Source: Agrobacterium sp. a22-2
GTDB lineage: Bacteria; Pseudomonadota; Alphaproteobacteria; Rhizobiales; Rhizobiaceae
Length of the DNA stretch: 64,000 bases
Reading direction: 5' to 3'
NCBI RefSeq assembly: GCF_012276985.1
Contig: NZ_JAAXMM010000013.1
Coordinates: 62,001-126,000 of the forward strand
Part shown: positions 37,830-46,681 of the stretch, in pieces
Numbering within the stretch: position 1 is the first letter of the stretch
How the letters are laid out: each line of letters begins with the position of its first letter
Made by a program: the position numbers and the translations under genes
The notes under the pieces: generated by a model
The model's input: only the letters and a program-made list of their open reading frames with translations
What the model was told of the DNA's origin: nothing
Database searches by the model: none

Positions 37830-38084
37830 ATGACCGTTACCGTATCCCTCAGTGCCGAATTGGCCGAATTCGTTGAAAGCAAGGTCGCATCCGGCGAGTT
37901 TGCCTCGCAATCGGATGTCCTTGCGGAAGCCCTGAAGCTCTTGCAGCAGAGGGACGCGCACAACGAACCCTCCCTCACCTCGCTTCAGGACGCCTGGAAG
38001 AGCGGATTGGAGAGCGGGGATTTTCAAGCTCTGGACTTCTCAGCATTGAAAGCCGAAGCCCGTACGCGTCTGTCCAAAGGCTAA
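37830..38084 (+). CDS. ParD-family antitoxin
   Basis: The 84-residue protein begins TVTVSLSAELAEFVESKVASG and continues FASQSDVLAEALKLLQQRDA, the classic ribbon-helix-helix of ParD that binds DNA as a dimer. The C-terminal half (residues about 45-84) would be disordered until it wraps the toxin. AGGAGG precedes the ATG. The toxin gene follows after three bases. The pair likely autorepresses from the 128-bp region divergent from the DUF6880 gene. Confidence 0.93.
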   Translation: MTVTVSLSAELAEFVESKVASGEFASQSDVLAEALKLLQQRDAHNEPSLTSLQDAWKSGLESGDFQALDFSALKAEARTRLSKG

Positions 38085-38087
38085 CGG

Positions 38088-38414
38088 ATGGCGACTATCC
38101 TCTGGTCGTCAAAAGCCCGGAGAGATGTCGAAGACATCTGGTTGTGGATTGCCAAAGCCAGCAGCCCCGACATGGCCGACACCCTGCTCGATCGCATCGA
38201 GACAAGGGTCGAAAGGCTGGCTCGACATCCTCAATTGGGACCGGTCCGCCAGGACATCGCGGAGAATGCACGCATGCTCGTCTGCGAGCGATGGCTGGTT
38301 CTCTATTTCATCGATCCCCAGGGAGACGTTCGCATTGTGCGGGTGATGGACGGCGCTCAAGACCCGGACGCAAGCCGTCCGGATTTCAATGCCCCTCCGC
38401 ATGGCTCTGCCTGA
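38088..38414 (+). CDS. ParE-family toxin
   Basis: The 108-residue protein fits ParE: WSSKARRDVEDIWLWIA helix, ETRVERLARHPQLGPVR second helix and turn, then strands CERWLVLYFID and VRIVRVMDGAQD. ParE poisons DNA gyrase and causes double-strand breaks. The RVMDGAQD end is followed by an extra tail of about 15 residues beyond the usual ParE length. Its last 29 bases overlap the 3' end of the convergent DUF3422 gene. It is co-translated with the ParD antitoxin. Confidence 0.92.
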   Translation: MATILWSSKARRDVEDIWLWIAKASSPDMADTLLDRIETRVERLARHPQLGPVRQDIAENARMLVCERWLVLYFIDPQGDVRIVRVMDGAQDPDASRPDFNAPPHGSA

Positions 38415-39657
38415 TGCGGCGAACAACGAACCAGACGCCGAGCACCGCAAAGGGCACCGAAATGCCGGTGATGACTCCTGGGTCGACCGGCAGCAGGTCA
38501 TGGCTGATCGCCTTGGCGAGATAACCGACGAGACCGACGATGTAATAGGAAATCGCCGCCACAGAGAGGCCCTCGACCGTCTGCTGCAGGCGCAGCTGCA
38601 TTTCGGCGCGGCGGTTCATGGTGGAGAGCAGGTCGCCGTTCTGGCGTTCCAGTTCCACGTCGATCCAGGAGCGGACGAGGCCGGTGGCGCGCGACAGCTT
38701 GCGCGACAGGTTGGCCTGGCGCTCCTCGACCGACTGGCAGGTGCGCATGGCCGGCGCCAGGCGCCGCTCGAGGAAGGAGCCCAGCGTCTCGTAGCCCGGC
38801 ACCGGTGTCTCATCCAGCGTCTTGATGCGCTCGCGCACGATGCCGTCATAGGCACGGCTGGCGCCGAAGCGGTAGAGGCTGAGCGCGTCATTGGCCTCCA
38901 GTTCGGCCGCGAGCCGGGTGATTTCGCCGAGCATGGCATCCGCCTCGTCGCGCGCATGAGCCTTCATGCGCTGGGTGACGCCGGTCAATCCATCCTCGAT
39001 GCGGCGGATATCGGGCGACAGGGTCTGAGCGAGCGGCAGGCCGAGCATGGCAAAGGTGCGATAGGTCTCGATATCGAGCAGGCGCTGCACGAGGGCGCCG
39101 CGGCCGGCTTCGCTGAGCCCCCGGTCGATGACGAGGATCTGGGTGAGCCCATCGCCATCCTGGCGGAAGTCGGTCAGGACAGCCGCCTGGCGGTTCTTGA
39201 CCTCGCTATAACAGAGGCTGGCCGGATCGAAGACGTTCATCGCATCGGCGACCGGTTGGCCGTCGGGGCGGATTTCAAGCCTTATGCCCGACATCAGCGG
39301 GCCGGGCGGCGAAAAGCTGTCACCGAAGGGATGCACCGCCACCTCCCCGCCGAACTGCTCGGGCAGAGGCCCATCCCAGAACCAGGTGGAAAATTCCGTG
39401 TGGCGCTCCCAGCGCAGCGTACCCTGCCCCCAGGCCAGTGCATGATAGCGGGCATTGCGATCGGGCGGCGATACGCCACGGCTGCGCGACAGCTCGGCAA
39501 TTGCCGCGTGATGTACGGCCGAGCCGCCATCCATCATGAAGGCGAGCTGGAAGATGACCCGCGCCGATTTCACCAGCGCATAGGGCCGCGCATGGATTTC
39601 GCCCAGCGCCAGCGCCCGGTCCGGGGCCACCGGAAATGCAAACGACCGTTTCACCAC
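38386..39657 (-). CDS. DUF3422-family membrane-anchored protein
   Basis: The 423-residue protein has a large soluble N-terminal region with EIHARPYALV and GEVAVHPFGD motifs, a helical middle, and two closely spaced transmembrane segments at the C-terminus (AISYYIVGLVGYLAKAI and SVPFAVLGVWFVV). This matches the DUF3422 family, widespread in alphaproteobacteria and of unknown function; the two terminal helices recall CorA-like topology but no GMN motif is present. The 3' end overlaps parE by 29 bases. Confidence 0.87.
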   Translation of the reverse strand: MVKRSFAFPVAPDRALALGEIHARPYALVKSARVIFQLAFMMDGGSAVHHAAIAELSRSRGVSPPDRNARYHALAWGQGTLRWERHTEFSTWFWDGPLPEQFGGEVAVHPFGDSFSPPGPLMSGIRLEIRPDGQPVADAMNVFDPASLCYSEVKNRQAAVLTDFRQDGDGLTQILVIDRGLSEAGRGALVQRLLDIETYRTFAMLGLPLAQTLSPDIRRIEDGLTGVTQRMKAHARDEADAMLGEITRLAAELEANDALSLYRFGASRAYDGIVRERIKTLDETPVPGYETLGSFLERRLAPAMRTCQSVEERQANLSRKLSRATGLVRSWIDVELERQNGDLLSTMNRRAEMQLRLQQTVEGLSVAAISYYIVGLVGYLAKAISHDLLPVDPGVITGISVPFAVLGVWFVVRRIRQSHAEGH

Positions 39658-39833
39658 GTCTTCAGTCTCCCCGTTACAGGCGGCGATCTTAACAAAAGCG
39701 AAGCAATGGGGAAGTCACACCTTTGCCGCAGTCCCCTCCCTATCAGCTGCCTAGCCTCATCATTGCGACAAGTGGACAAGTTTATTGACCAATTGTGCCG
39801 TCGCTTGCTAGAAAGAGCCCACAGGAGGATCGC

Positions 39834-40676
39834 GTGACCGACAAGGATGCCGGGCTTTTCGCCCAGATCACCCATAGCCGCACGGCCAGCGAAGTGGTTC
39901 GGCAGATCGAACTGCTGATCCTGCAGGGCGTGTTGCGCGACGGCGACCGGCTGCCGGGCGAACGGGATCTGGCGCTCGACTTCGACGTGTCACGGCCGAT
40001 CCTGCGCGAGGCGCTGAAAGAGCTGGAGCAGCGCGGCCTGCTGGTCAGCCAGCATGGCGGCGGCACCTATGTCGCCGATATCATCGGCCAGGTGTTTTCC
40101 AAGCCGATCATCGACCTCATCTCCCGCCATGAACGCGCCACGCGCGACTATCTCGAATATCGCCGCGAGCTGGAGGGCTTGACGGCCGAGCTTGCCGCCC
40201 GCCGGGCCAGCGAAACCGACCTGGCGCTTCTGGCGCGCATCGTCGAGGACATGAAGGCCGCCCACGGCCGCGGCCGTCCGGAAGACGAGCTGGCGGCCGA
40301 TGTGGAATTCCACAACGCCATCGGCGAAGCGGCCCACAACATCATTCTCCTGCACACCATGCGCGCCTGCTACCGGCTGCTCAGCGAAGGCATCTTCTTC
40401 AACCGACGCGCCGTCTTTGCCTTTGCCGATGCCCGCGACCGGCTGCTGGCCCAGCATATCGCCATCTACGAGGCAATCGCGGCAGGTGATCCGGACGGCG
40501 CCAAACAGGCAGCCCAGGCCCATATCGATTTCGTCATGCAGGCTGTCGACAGCGCGGCGCGGGCCGACGAATGGGGTCGCGTGGCGCGCCTGCGGCTGCT
40601 GCAGCGCGACAGCCAGCCGGGCACGCCCCGCGTCGCCTCCCATGAGACCAACGAGAAAACGGACACATCGACATGA
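39834..40676 (+). CDS. lldR: FadR/GntR-family regulator of the lut operon
   Basis: The 280-residue protein has a GntR winged helix (LPGERDLALDFDVSRPILREAL, shown here only as the characteristic REAL end and preceding SRP) and an FCD ligand-binding domain (EFHNAIGEAAHNIILLHTM, with His metal ligands). A GTG start at 39834 is chosen because AGGAGG lies five bases before it. It overlaps lutA by four bases. By context it is an LldR-like regulator responsive to L-lactate. Its promoter region holds TTATTGACCAATTG near 39782, a possible part of the operator. Confidence 0.88.
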   Translation: MTDKDAGLFAQITHSRTASEVVRQIELLILQGVLRDGDRLPGERDLALDFDVSRPILREALKELEQRGLLVSQHGGGTYVADIIGQVFSKPIIDLISRHERATRDYLEYRRELEGLTAELAARRASETDLALLARIVEDMKAAHGRGRPEDELAADVEFHNAIGEAAHNIILLHTMRACYRLLSEGIFFNRRAVFAFADARDRLLAQHIAIYEAIAAGDPDGAKQAAQAHIDFVMQAVDSAARADEWGRVARLRLLQRDSQPGTPRVASHETNEKTDTST

Positions 40677-41452
40677 CCACCGAACCGCAGACGCCAAGGC
40701 CCCGGGTCGGCCTGTTCGCCACCTGTCTTGTCGATCTGTTTCGCCCGAGCGTCGGCTTTGCCAGCGCCCAACTGATCGAGGATGCGGGCTGCACGGTGAT
40801 CGTGCCGATGGCGCAGACCTGCTGCGGCCAGCCGGCCTACAATACCGGCGACCGCAAGGACAGCCGCGCCATTGCCGAGCAGGTGATCGAGCAATTCGAG
40901 GGTTTCGACTATGTGGTGGCACCGTCCGGTTCCTGCGCCGCGATGCTGAAGAAGCATTATCCCGGCCTGTTCAAGGGCGACGTGAAATGGGAGGAGCGCT
41001 GTCGGCGCTTTTCCGAGAAGGTCTTCGAGCTGGTGTCCTTCCTGACCGACGTGAGGGGCGTTCCGGCGGTCAACGCGAAACACGTCGCCACCGCCACCTA
41101 TCACGACAGCTGTTCGGGGCTTCGCGAACTGGGCGTGCAGACGCAGCCGCGCCAGTTGCTGGCCTCCGTCGAAGGGCTTGAGCTCAAGGAAATGGCGACG
41201 AGCGATGTCTGTTGCGGTTTCGGCGGCACGTTCTGCGTCAAATATTCCGATATTTCCGGCGCCATGGTCACCAAGAAGACCGCCGACATCACCGCGACCG
41301 GCGCCGACCTGCTGCTGGCCGGCGACATGGGCTGTCTGATGAACATGGCCGGCAAGCTGAAGCGCGAGGGCTCGCCGATTGCGGTGCGCCACGTCGCCGA
41401 AGTGCTGGCAGGGATGACCGACAAGCCGCCGATCGCCGGCAGCGGCAAGTGA
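40673..41452 (+). CDS. lutA: L-lactate utilisation protein LutA
   Basis: The 259-residue protein has two CCG domains, CCGQPAYNTGD near residue 46 and CCGFGGTFCVKY near residue 181, each with the Cys pattern that binds an iron-sulfur cluster in the heterodisulfide-reductase-like fold. LutA works with LutB and LutC to oxidise L-lactate to pyruvate. It overlaps lldR by four bases and precedes lutB by 11 bases. No membrane segment is seen. Confidence 0.93.
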   Translation: MTTEPQTPRPRVGLFATCLVDLFRPSVGFASAQLIEDAGCTVIVPMAQTCCGQPAYNTGDRKDSRAIAEQVIEQFEGFDYVVAPSGSCAAMLKKHYPGLFKGDVKWEERCRRFSEKVFELVSFLTDVRGVPAVNAKHVATATYHDSCSGLRELGVQTQPRQLLASVEGLELKEMATSDVCCGFGGTFCVKYSDISGAMVTKKTADITATGADLLLAGDMGCLMNMAGKLKREGSPIAVRHVAEVLAGMTDKPPIAGSGK

Positions 41453-41463
41453 AGGACTGATCC

Positions 41464-42912
41464 ATGCAGATGACCTCGACGCAGTTCAAGTCCAATGCCG
41501 CGGGTGCGCTTGCCGACCGGCAATTGCAGAAGGCGCTCAAGAATGTCGAGACCGGCTTTATCGCCAAGCGCGCGACGGCGGCCGCAGCGCTGCCGGAATT
41601 TGACGCGCTCCGGGACCGGGCCCGCGACATCAAGAACCACACGCTGGCTCATCTCGATCTTTACCTGGAAGCCTATGAAGCCAAGGTGACGGCCTCGGGC
41701 GGGCATGTGCACTGGGCGGAAAGTGCGGCGGACGCACGCCAGATCATCAAGGACATCTGCCAGCGGGTCGGCGCCAAGACCGTGACCAAGGGCAAGTCGA
41801 TGATCACCGAGGAGATCAATCTCAACGAATTCCTCGAGGCGAACGGCATCGAGCCGGTGGAGACCGATCTCGGCGAATATATCATCCAGCTGCGCGGCGA
41901 GCATCCAAGCCATATCATTGCGCCGGCCGTGCATCTCAACAAGGAACAGGTGGAGGAGGATTTCCGCCGGGTTCACACCCATCTCGACGCGGACCGGGAC
42001 CTCAGAGCGCCGGAACTGCTGCTGGCGGAGGCCCGCGAGGTGCTGCGCCAGCGCTATTTCCAGGCCGATGTCGGCATTACCGGCGCCAATTTCCTGATTG
42101 CCGAGACCGGCTCCTCGGTGATCGTCACGAACGAAGGCAATGGCGACCTGACCCAGACGCTCGGCAAGGTGCATGTGGTGGTCGCCTCGATCGAGAAGAT
42201 CGTGCCGACGCTGGAGGACTGTTCGCAGATCCTGCGGCTGCTGGCCCGCTCCGCGACCGGGCAGGACATGTCGGTCTACACGACCTTCTCCACCGGGCCG
42301 AAGCGGCCGGAGGATCCTGACGGACCGGAGGAATATCATGTCGTGCTGCTCGACAATGGCCGCACCGCCATGCTCGGCACCGAATTCGAGGAAATGCTGC
42401 GCTGCATTCGCTGCGGGGCCTGCATCAACCACTGTCCGGTCTACCATGCGATCGGCGGCCATGCCTACGGCTCGGTCTATCCCGGGCCGATGGGGTCGGT
42501 GCTGACGCCGTCGCTGTTCGGCATTGACCAGTCCGGCCATCTGCCGAATGCCTCAACATTCTGCGGACGCTGCGAAAGCGTCTGTCCGATGCGCATACCG
42601 CTGCCGAAGATGATGCGGCATTGGCGCGAACGGGAGTTCGAACGGCACCTGACGCCGGCCGCCAGCCGTTATGGCATCACGTTGTGGGCCTTTTTCGCCA
42701 AGCGGCCGAAGCTCTACCGCCTGGCCGCCTCAATCGGCAGGACGGCGCTCGTGCTGCTCGGCGGCAAAAGCCGGCGGATCCGGTCGCTGCCGCTTGCCTC
42801 CGGCTGGACGAAACATCGCGACATGCCGGCACCGGAGGGGCCCTCCTTCCTAGAGCAATGGGCGGCACGGCAATCGGCCAAGCAGTCCTCCGCCAAAAAC
42901 CGGGGAGCCTGA
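41464..42912 (+). CDS. lutB: L-lactate utilisation protein LutB
   Basis: The 482-residue iron-sulfur protein has an N-terminal LUD domain (GITGANFLIAETGSSVIVTN near residue 205) and two [4Fe-4S] motifs, CIRCGACINHCPVY (about residue 315) and CGRCESVCPMRIP (about 364), followed by a C-terminal tail with DUF3390-like helices. It transfers electrons from lactate oxidation. The length and order match LutB. It is followed by lutC after two bases. Confidence 0.94.
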   Translation: MQMTSTQFKSNAAGALADRQLQKALKNVETGFIAKRATAAAALPEFDALRDRARDIKNHTLAHLDLYLEAYEAKVTASGGHVHWAESAADARQIIKDICQRVGAKTVTKGKSMITEEINLNEFLEANGIEPVETDLGEYIIQLRGEHPSHIIAPAVHLNKEQVEEDFRRVHTHLDADRDLRAPELLLAEAREVLRQRYFQADVGITGANFLIAETGSSVIVTNEGNGDLTQTLGKVHVVVASIEKIVPTLEDCSQILRLLARSATGQDMSVYTTFSTGPKRPEDPDGPEEYHVVLLDNGRTAMLGTEFEEMLRCIRCGACINHCPVYHAIGGHAYGSVYPGPMGSVLTPSLFGIDQSGHLPNASTFCGRCESVCPMRIPLPKMMRHWREREFERHLTPAASRYGITLWAFFAKRPKLYRLAASIGRTALVLLGGKSRRIRSLPLASGWTKHRDMPAPEGPSFLEQWAARQSAKQSSAKNRGA

Positions 42913-42914
42913 TC

Positions 42915-43586
42915 ATGCAGGGCAGAGCCGCCATTCTCCTGAAAATCCGCTCGGCGCTGAAGGCCTCGCCGCACGACAGCGAGCGCCAATCAGTGGCGTC
43001 CGCCCGGCTGGACACGCCACCGGTCGGCATCATTCCGGCGCGCGGGCAATTGCCGCTGGACGAGCGGATCGCGCTGTTTACCCAGATGGCGGAGAAATAC
43101 AGTGCCAGCGTAGCCCGTATCGACAGTCTCGATACCCTGCCGGCCGCCGTCAGCACCTATCTGAAATCGCGCAACCTGCCAGCGTCGATCAGGATCGGCG
43201 CGGACCCTCGCCTGACCACGGCACCGTGGAGCCGGGAAGGCACGCTCGATGTTCGCCATGGCGCTTCGGACGGCCATGACCTGACCGCCGTCAGCCATGC
43301 CTTCGGTGGCATTGCCGAGTCCGGAACGCTGGCGCTGCTATCGGGGCCGGAGAACCCCGTGACCCTGACCTTCCTGCCGGAACACCATATCGTCGCGGTG
43401 AATACCGCAGACATTGCCGGCGACATCGAAACGATCTGGGCGCGACTACGGGAGGCCAAGGGCAAAAGCACCATGCCGCGCACGGTCAATTTCGTGACCG
43501 GCCCGTCGCGCTCGGGCGATATCGAGCAGACCCTGCTGCTAGGGGCGCATGGTCCAAGAGCACTGCATATCCTGCTGGTCGGTTGA
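42915..43586 (+). CDS. lutC: L-lactate utilisation protein LutC
   Basis: The 223-residue protein is a single LUD domain with the conserved AFGGIAESGTLALLSGP segment (near residue 135) and LPEHHIVAVN strand. LutC is the third component of the L-lactate oxidation complex. The ATG at 42915, two bases after the lutB stop, is preferred over upstream in-frame codons within lutB. The C-terminal PRALHILLVG is typical. It ends the lldR-lutABC operon; no clear terminator was seen after it. Confidence 0.93.
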   Translation: MQGRAAILLKIRSALKASPHDSERQSVASARLDTPPVGIIPARGQLPLDERIALFTQMAEKYSASVARIDSLDTLPAAVSTYLKSRNLPASIRIGADPRLTTAPWSREGTLDVRHGASDGHDLTAVSHAFGGIAESGTLALLSGPENPVTLTFLPEHHIVAVNTADIAGDIETIWARLREAKGKSTMPRTVNFVTGPSRSGDIEQTLLLGAHGPRALHILLVG

Positions 43587-43646
43587 GAGCGTACCATCCT
43601 AAAACCGTCACTCCGAGACAACGAAGGAAATTATTTCCCGCACAAT

Positions 43647-43671
43647 GGAACTTTTCCGATCTCAAGGCATT
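43647..43671 (+). promoter_or_regulatory. Possible EcfG-type general stress promoter of the mannosylfructose genes
   Basis: GGAAC (43647-43651), 16 bases, then CATT (43668-43671) differs by one base from the GGAAC-N16/17-CGTT consensus of EcfG sigma factors. It lies 45 bases before the mfpsA start. The match is short and could be chance. Confidence 0.35.
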
Positions 43672-43715
43672 CATTCCTTGCCTTTTAAGAACGAAATTTC
43701 TATTGCGTGAGGGTT

Positions 43716-45053
43716 ATGGTTACAGTTACGGACATCTCAGAGACACCGCGGATCGCACTGATTTCCACCCATGGCTATGTCGCGGCCCACCCGCCGCTCG
43801 GCGCTGCCGACACCGGTGGCCAGGTGGTCTATGTCATTGAACTGGCAAAGAAACTGGCGCAGCTCGGCCACAAGGTGGATATCTATACCCGCCGCTTCGA
43901 GGACCAGCCGGAGATCGACATCGTCGACGATGACGTGCGCGTCGTGCGCATTCCCTGCGGCGGTCGCGACTTTATCCCGAAGGAATATCTGCACCGCCAT
44001 CTGACGGAATGGTGCGAGAAGGCGCTGCGTTATATCAAGCGCGAAGGCCTCTCCTATCTTTTCATCAACAGTCATTACTGGGATGCCGGCGTCGCCGGCC
44101 AGCGGCTTTCGGAGGCGCTGTCCGTGCCGCATATCCATACGCCCCATTCGCTGGGATTGTGGAAGAAGCGGCAGATGGAGACTGACTATCCGGAGCGCGC
44201 CGACAAGTTCGAGGCGGAATTCAATTTCAAGGAACGCATCCAGCATGAGCTGATCGTCTATCGCAGCTGCCAGCTGGTGGTGGCAACGACGCCAATCCAG
44301 CTCGATATGCTGCTGGACGACTACGGTATGGCGCGCAACCGCGTCCACATGATCCCGCCGGGTTATGACGACAACCGCTTCTATCCGGTGTCCAACGCAT
44401 CGCGGCAGATGATCCGCAACAAGCTGGGATTCGAGGGCACCGTGGTTCTGGCACTTGGCCGGCTGGCGACCAACAAGGGCTATGACCTGCTGATCGACGG
44501 CTTTGCGGTGATGGCCAGCCGCGTGCCCGATGCAAGGCTGCACCTGGCGCTGGGCGGTGAGAATCTCGACAGCCAAGAACAGAAGATCCTCGATGAGCTG
44601 CATGCCAAGGTGAGAGAGCATGGGCTTGAGGATCGGGTCGATTTCTCCGGCTTCATCGCCGACGAGGAACTGCCGGACTACTATCGTGCTGCTGATATGT
44701 TCGTGCTGTCCAGCCGCTACGAGCCCTTCGGCATGACGGCAATCGAGGCGATGGCCAGCGGCACGCCGACGGTGATTACCGTGCATGGCGGACTGTTCCG
44801 GGCGGTGAGCTATGGGCGGCATGCGCTGTTTGCCGATCCCTTCGACAAGGAAGATCTCGGCATCACCATGATGAAGCCGTTCAAGCATCCGCGGCTTTAC
44901 GGCCGGCTGTCGCGCATGGGCGCTCACAAGGCCCGCAGCCTGTTCACCTGGACCGGCATCGCGCAACAACTGGTGGCCATGGTCGAAGGCCGTCCGATCC
45001 CGCAGGCGCTCGACGATACGGAATGGGCCGAACCGTGGAACGATGGCGATTGA
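43716..45053 (+). CDS. mfpsA: Mannosylfructose-phosphate synthase (GT4 glycosyltransferase)
   Basis: The 445-residue glycosyltransferase resembles sucrose-phosphate synthase: N-terminal domain with ADTGGQVVYVIELAKKLAQLGH, acceptor loop THGYVAAHPPLG, and a C-terminal GT4 donor-binding region (ALGRLATNKGYDLLIDGF, then SRYEPFGMTAIEAMASGTP with the EPFG-x7-E motif). In Agrobacterium the homologue joins GDP-mannose and fructose-6-phosphate. The match is from memory of the family and from the following phosphatase gene. The ATG at 43716 follows GTGAGG. The product, mannosylfructose, is an osmoprotectant. Confidence 0.86.
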   Translation: MVTVTDISETPRIALISTHGYVAAHPPLGAADTGGQVVYVIELAKKLAQLGHKVDIYTRRFEDQPEIDIVDDDVRVVRIPCGGRDFIPKEYLHRHLTEWCEKALRYIKREGLSYLFINSHYWDAGVAGQRLSEALSVPHIHTPHSLGLWKKRQMETDYPERADKFEAEFNFKERIQHELIVYRSCQLVVATTPIQLDMLLDDYGMARNRVHMIPPGYDDNRFYPVSNASRQMIRNKLGFEGTVVLALGRLATNKGYDLLIDGFAVMASRVPDARLHLALGGENLDSQEQKILDELHAKVREHGLEDRVDFSGFIADEELPDYYRAADMFVLSSRYEPFGMTAIEAMASGTPTVITVHGGLFRAVSYGRHALFADPFDKEDLGITMMKPFKHPRLYGRLSRMGAHKARSLFTWTGIAQQLVAMVEGRPIPQALDDTEWAEPWNDGD

Positions 45054-45805
45054 AACCGATCCGACTGTTTTCCTCCGATCTGGACGGCACGCTGGCCGGC
45101 AATCGCGACGCCTCGAAGCGTTTTACAGAGTCCTGGGCCAGTCTTGACGACGCAAGCCGTCCTTTGCTGGTTTATAATAGCGGCCGACTGGTCGACGACA
45201 TTCTGGCCTTTACCGAGGAAGAAGGCCTGCCCAGAGCCGATATCGTGATCGGCGGCGTCGGCACCATGCTGGCCTCGCCAATCCATGCCGACCTCTCCGA
45301 GCATTACGGCGAAACGCTCGGCGCGAATTATGATGCCGATCGCATCGCTGCCATCATGACCGGTCTGCCCGGCATAAAACGGCAACCGGAACGATACCAG
45401 CATGCCCGCAAATCGAGCTGGTTCCTACACGATGCCTCGACGGTTGAGGTGGAAGCGCTTGAACGGCGACTGGTCGATGCCGGCATGGCGGTCAAGCTCG
45501 TCTATTCCAGCAATCGCGATCTGGACGTGCTGCCCGGCAATGCCGACAAGGGACAGGCGCTCCTCTGGCTGTGTGACAGGCTGGGCATCGGGCTCGACGA
45601 GGTTCTGGTGGCCGGCGACACGGGCAACGATCGGGCGATGTTCGAGCTGGACCATGTGCGTGGCGTGATTCCCGCCAACGGCCATGCCGAACTGTTGAAG
45701 CTGACCGAGGGCAACCCGCGGATCTGCCTCGCCGACAGGCCGGAAGCCGACGGCGTACTGCAGGGATTGCGCCACTGGGGCGTCCTGCCGTCACGCAGCG
45801 GTTGA
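45050..45805 (+). CDS. mfppA: Mannosylfructose-phosphate phosphatase (sucrose-phosphatase-like HAD)
   Basis: The 251-residue HAD protein has the nucleophile motif SSDLDGTLAGN (near residue 7), NSGRLVDD and GGVGTML of the sucrose-phosphatase subfamily, YQHARKSSWFLHDA, and the motif IV region VAGDTGNDRAMFEL. It removes phosphate from mannosylfructose-phosphate made by the upstream gene. The TTG start at 45050 (giving MKPIRLFSSD) overlaps the mfpsA stop by four bases; an ATG 27 bases upstream, inside mfpsA, is the alternative. Both genes form one operon. Confidence 0.85.
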   Translation: MKPIRLFSSDLDGTLAGNRDASKRFTESWASLDDASRPLLVYNSGRLVDDILAFTEEEGLPRADIVIGGVGTMLASPIHADLSEHYGETLGANYDADRIAAIMTGLPGIKRQPERYQHARKSSWFLHDASTVEVEALERRLVDAGMAVKLVYSSNRDLDVLPGNADKGQALLWLCDRLGIGLDEVLVAGDTGNDRAMFELDHVRGVIPANGHAELLKLTEGNPRICLADRPEADGVLQGLRHWGVLPSRSG

Positions 45806-45898
45806 AAACCGGACCGCGATCTCTGATAGACCAAAAGTGGTCGCTTTCAGCGCTTGACGTCGCTCGCCATAGTTTCATGATCAACGGTCATACCGGCG

Positions 45899-46501
45899 AT
45901 GCAATTGATTCGGTTTTTCTCGCGTCAAGCATCACAAAATTTACGTTCCTCCCTATATATTCAAGATAGATCAGATAAGGATCGCCCGAAATTGACGATT
46001 GTTAGCCGCATTGCTTCCGAAGTGCACTTGATGTTGCGGCGCCCGCCGCGGCAGCAGTATGCCGCGCTGTGCTATCGCCAGCGCAAGAAGCAGGAGCAGG
46101 TGGAAGTTCTGCTGATCACCAGCCGGGATACCGGACGGTGGGTCATCCCGAAGGGCTGGCCTATGGAAGGCAAAAAATCCCATGCAGTGGCCGAGCGCGA
46201 GGCTTTCGAAGAAGCCGGCGTCAAGGGCAAGGTGGCGCGCGATCCCATCGGCCACTACTCCTATGCCAAAGGCATGGAAGGTGGCTTAAAGATCAGCTGC
46301 AAAGTGCAGGTCTATCCCCTTGAGGTGAAAGACATGCTGAAGGACTTTCCGGAAAAGGGAACGCGGCGGGCCGAATGGGTCAGCTGCGAGGAAGCAGCGG
46401 CCCGTGTCCAGGAGCCGGAGTTGAAGGTGCTGTTTCATCGCTTCTCGCAGATGATGATCAACGGTGGCGCCATCACCCCGGCCTCTGGCGAGGCGCGGTG
46501 A
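45899..46501 (+). CDS. Nudix-family hydrolase
   Basis: The Nudix box reads from the GW of WVIPKGWPMEGK to REAFEEAGV (near residue 105), with the conserved REx2EExG core that binds magnesium. The first Glu is shifted relative to the standard box, as in diphosphoinositol-phosphate or diadenosine-polyphosphate hydrolases of alphaproteobacteria. The start is uncertain: the 200-residue form begins at 45899, while a TTG at 45992 or ATG at about 46031 would give a compact single domain. The substrate is unknown. Confidence 0.85.
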   Translation: MQLIRFFSRQASQNLRSSLYIQDRSDKDRPKLTIVSRIASEVHLMLRRPPRQQYAALCYRQRKKQEQVEVLLITSRDTGRWVIPKGWPMEGKKSHAVAEREAFEEAGVKGKVARDPIGHYSYAKGMEGGLKISCKVQVYPLEVKDMLKDFPEKGTRRAEWVSCEEAAARVQEPELKVLFHRFSQMMINGGAITPASGEAR

Positions 46502-46681
46502 TGTCATCCCGTGCCGCGTTGTCGTATTGAATGCACAGAGATTTGGTATTAAGGCCTGTCGCGGGAGCGCGGATAGTCGTTTCCGTGCGCCATGTCCCAC
46601 AGGCCGCGTTTCTCCCGAACCGTCTACAATAGTCCCGGACGCCAGAACCCACGGCGTTTCCGGAGGGAGACAGCACGAGCC

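Noticed and set aside
46502-46681. Possible PHO box before the phosphate transporter gene
   Set aside because: No pair of CTGTCAT-like half sites at the right spacing could be found.
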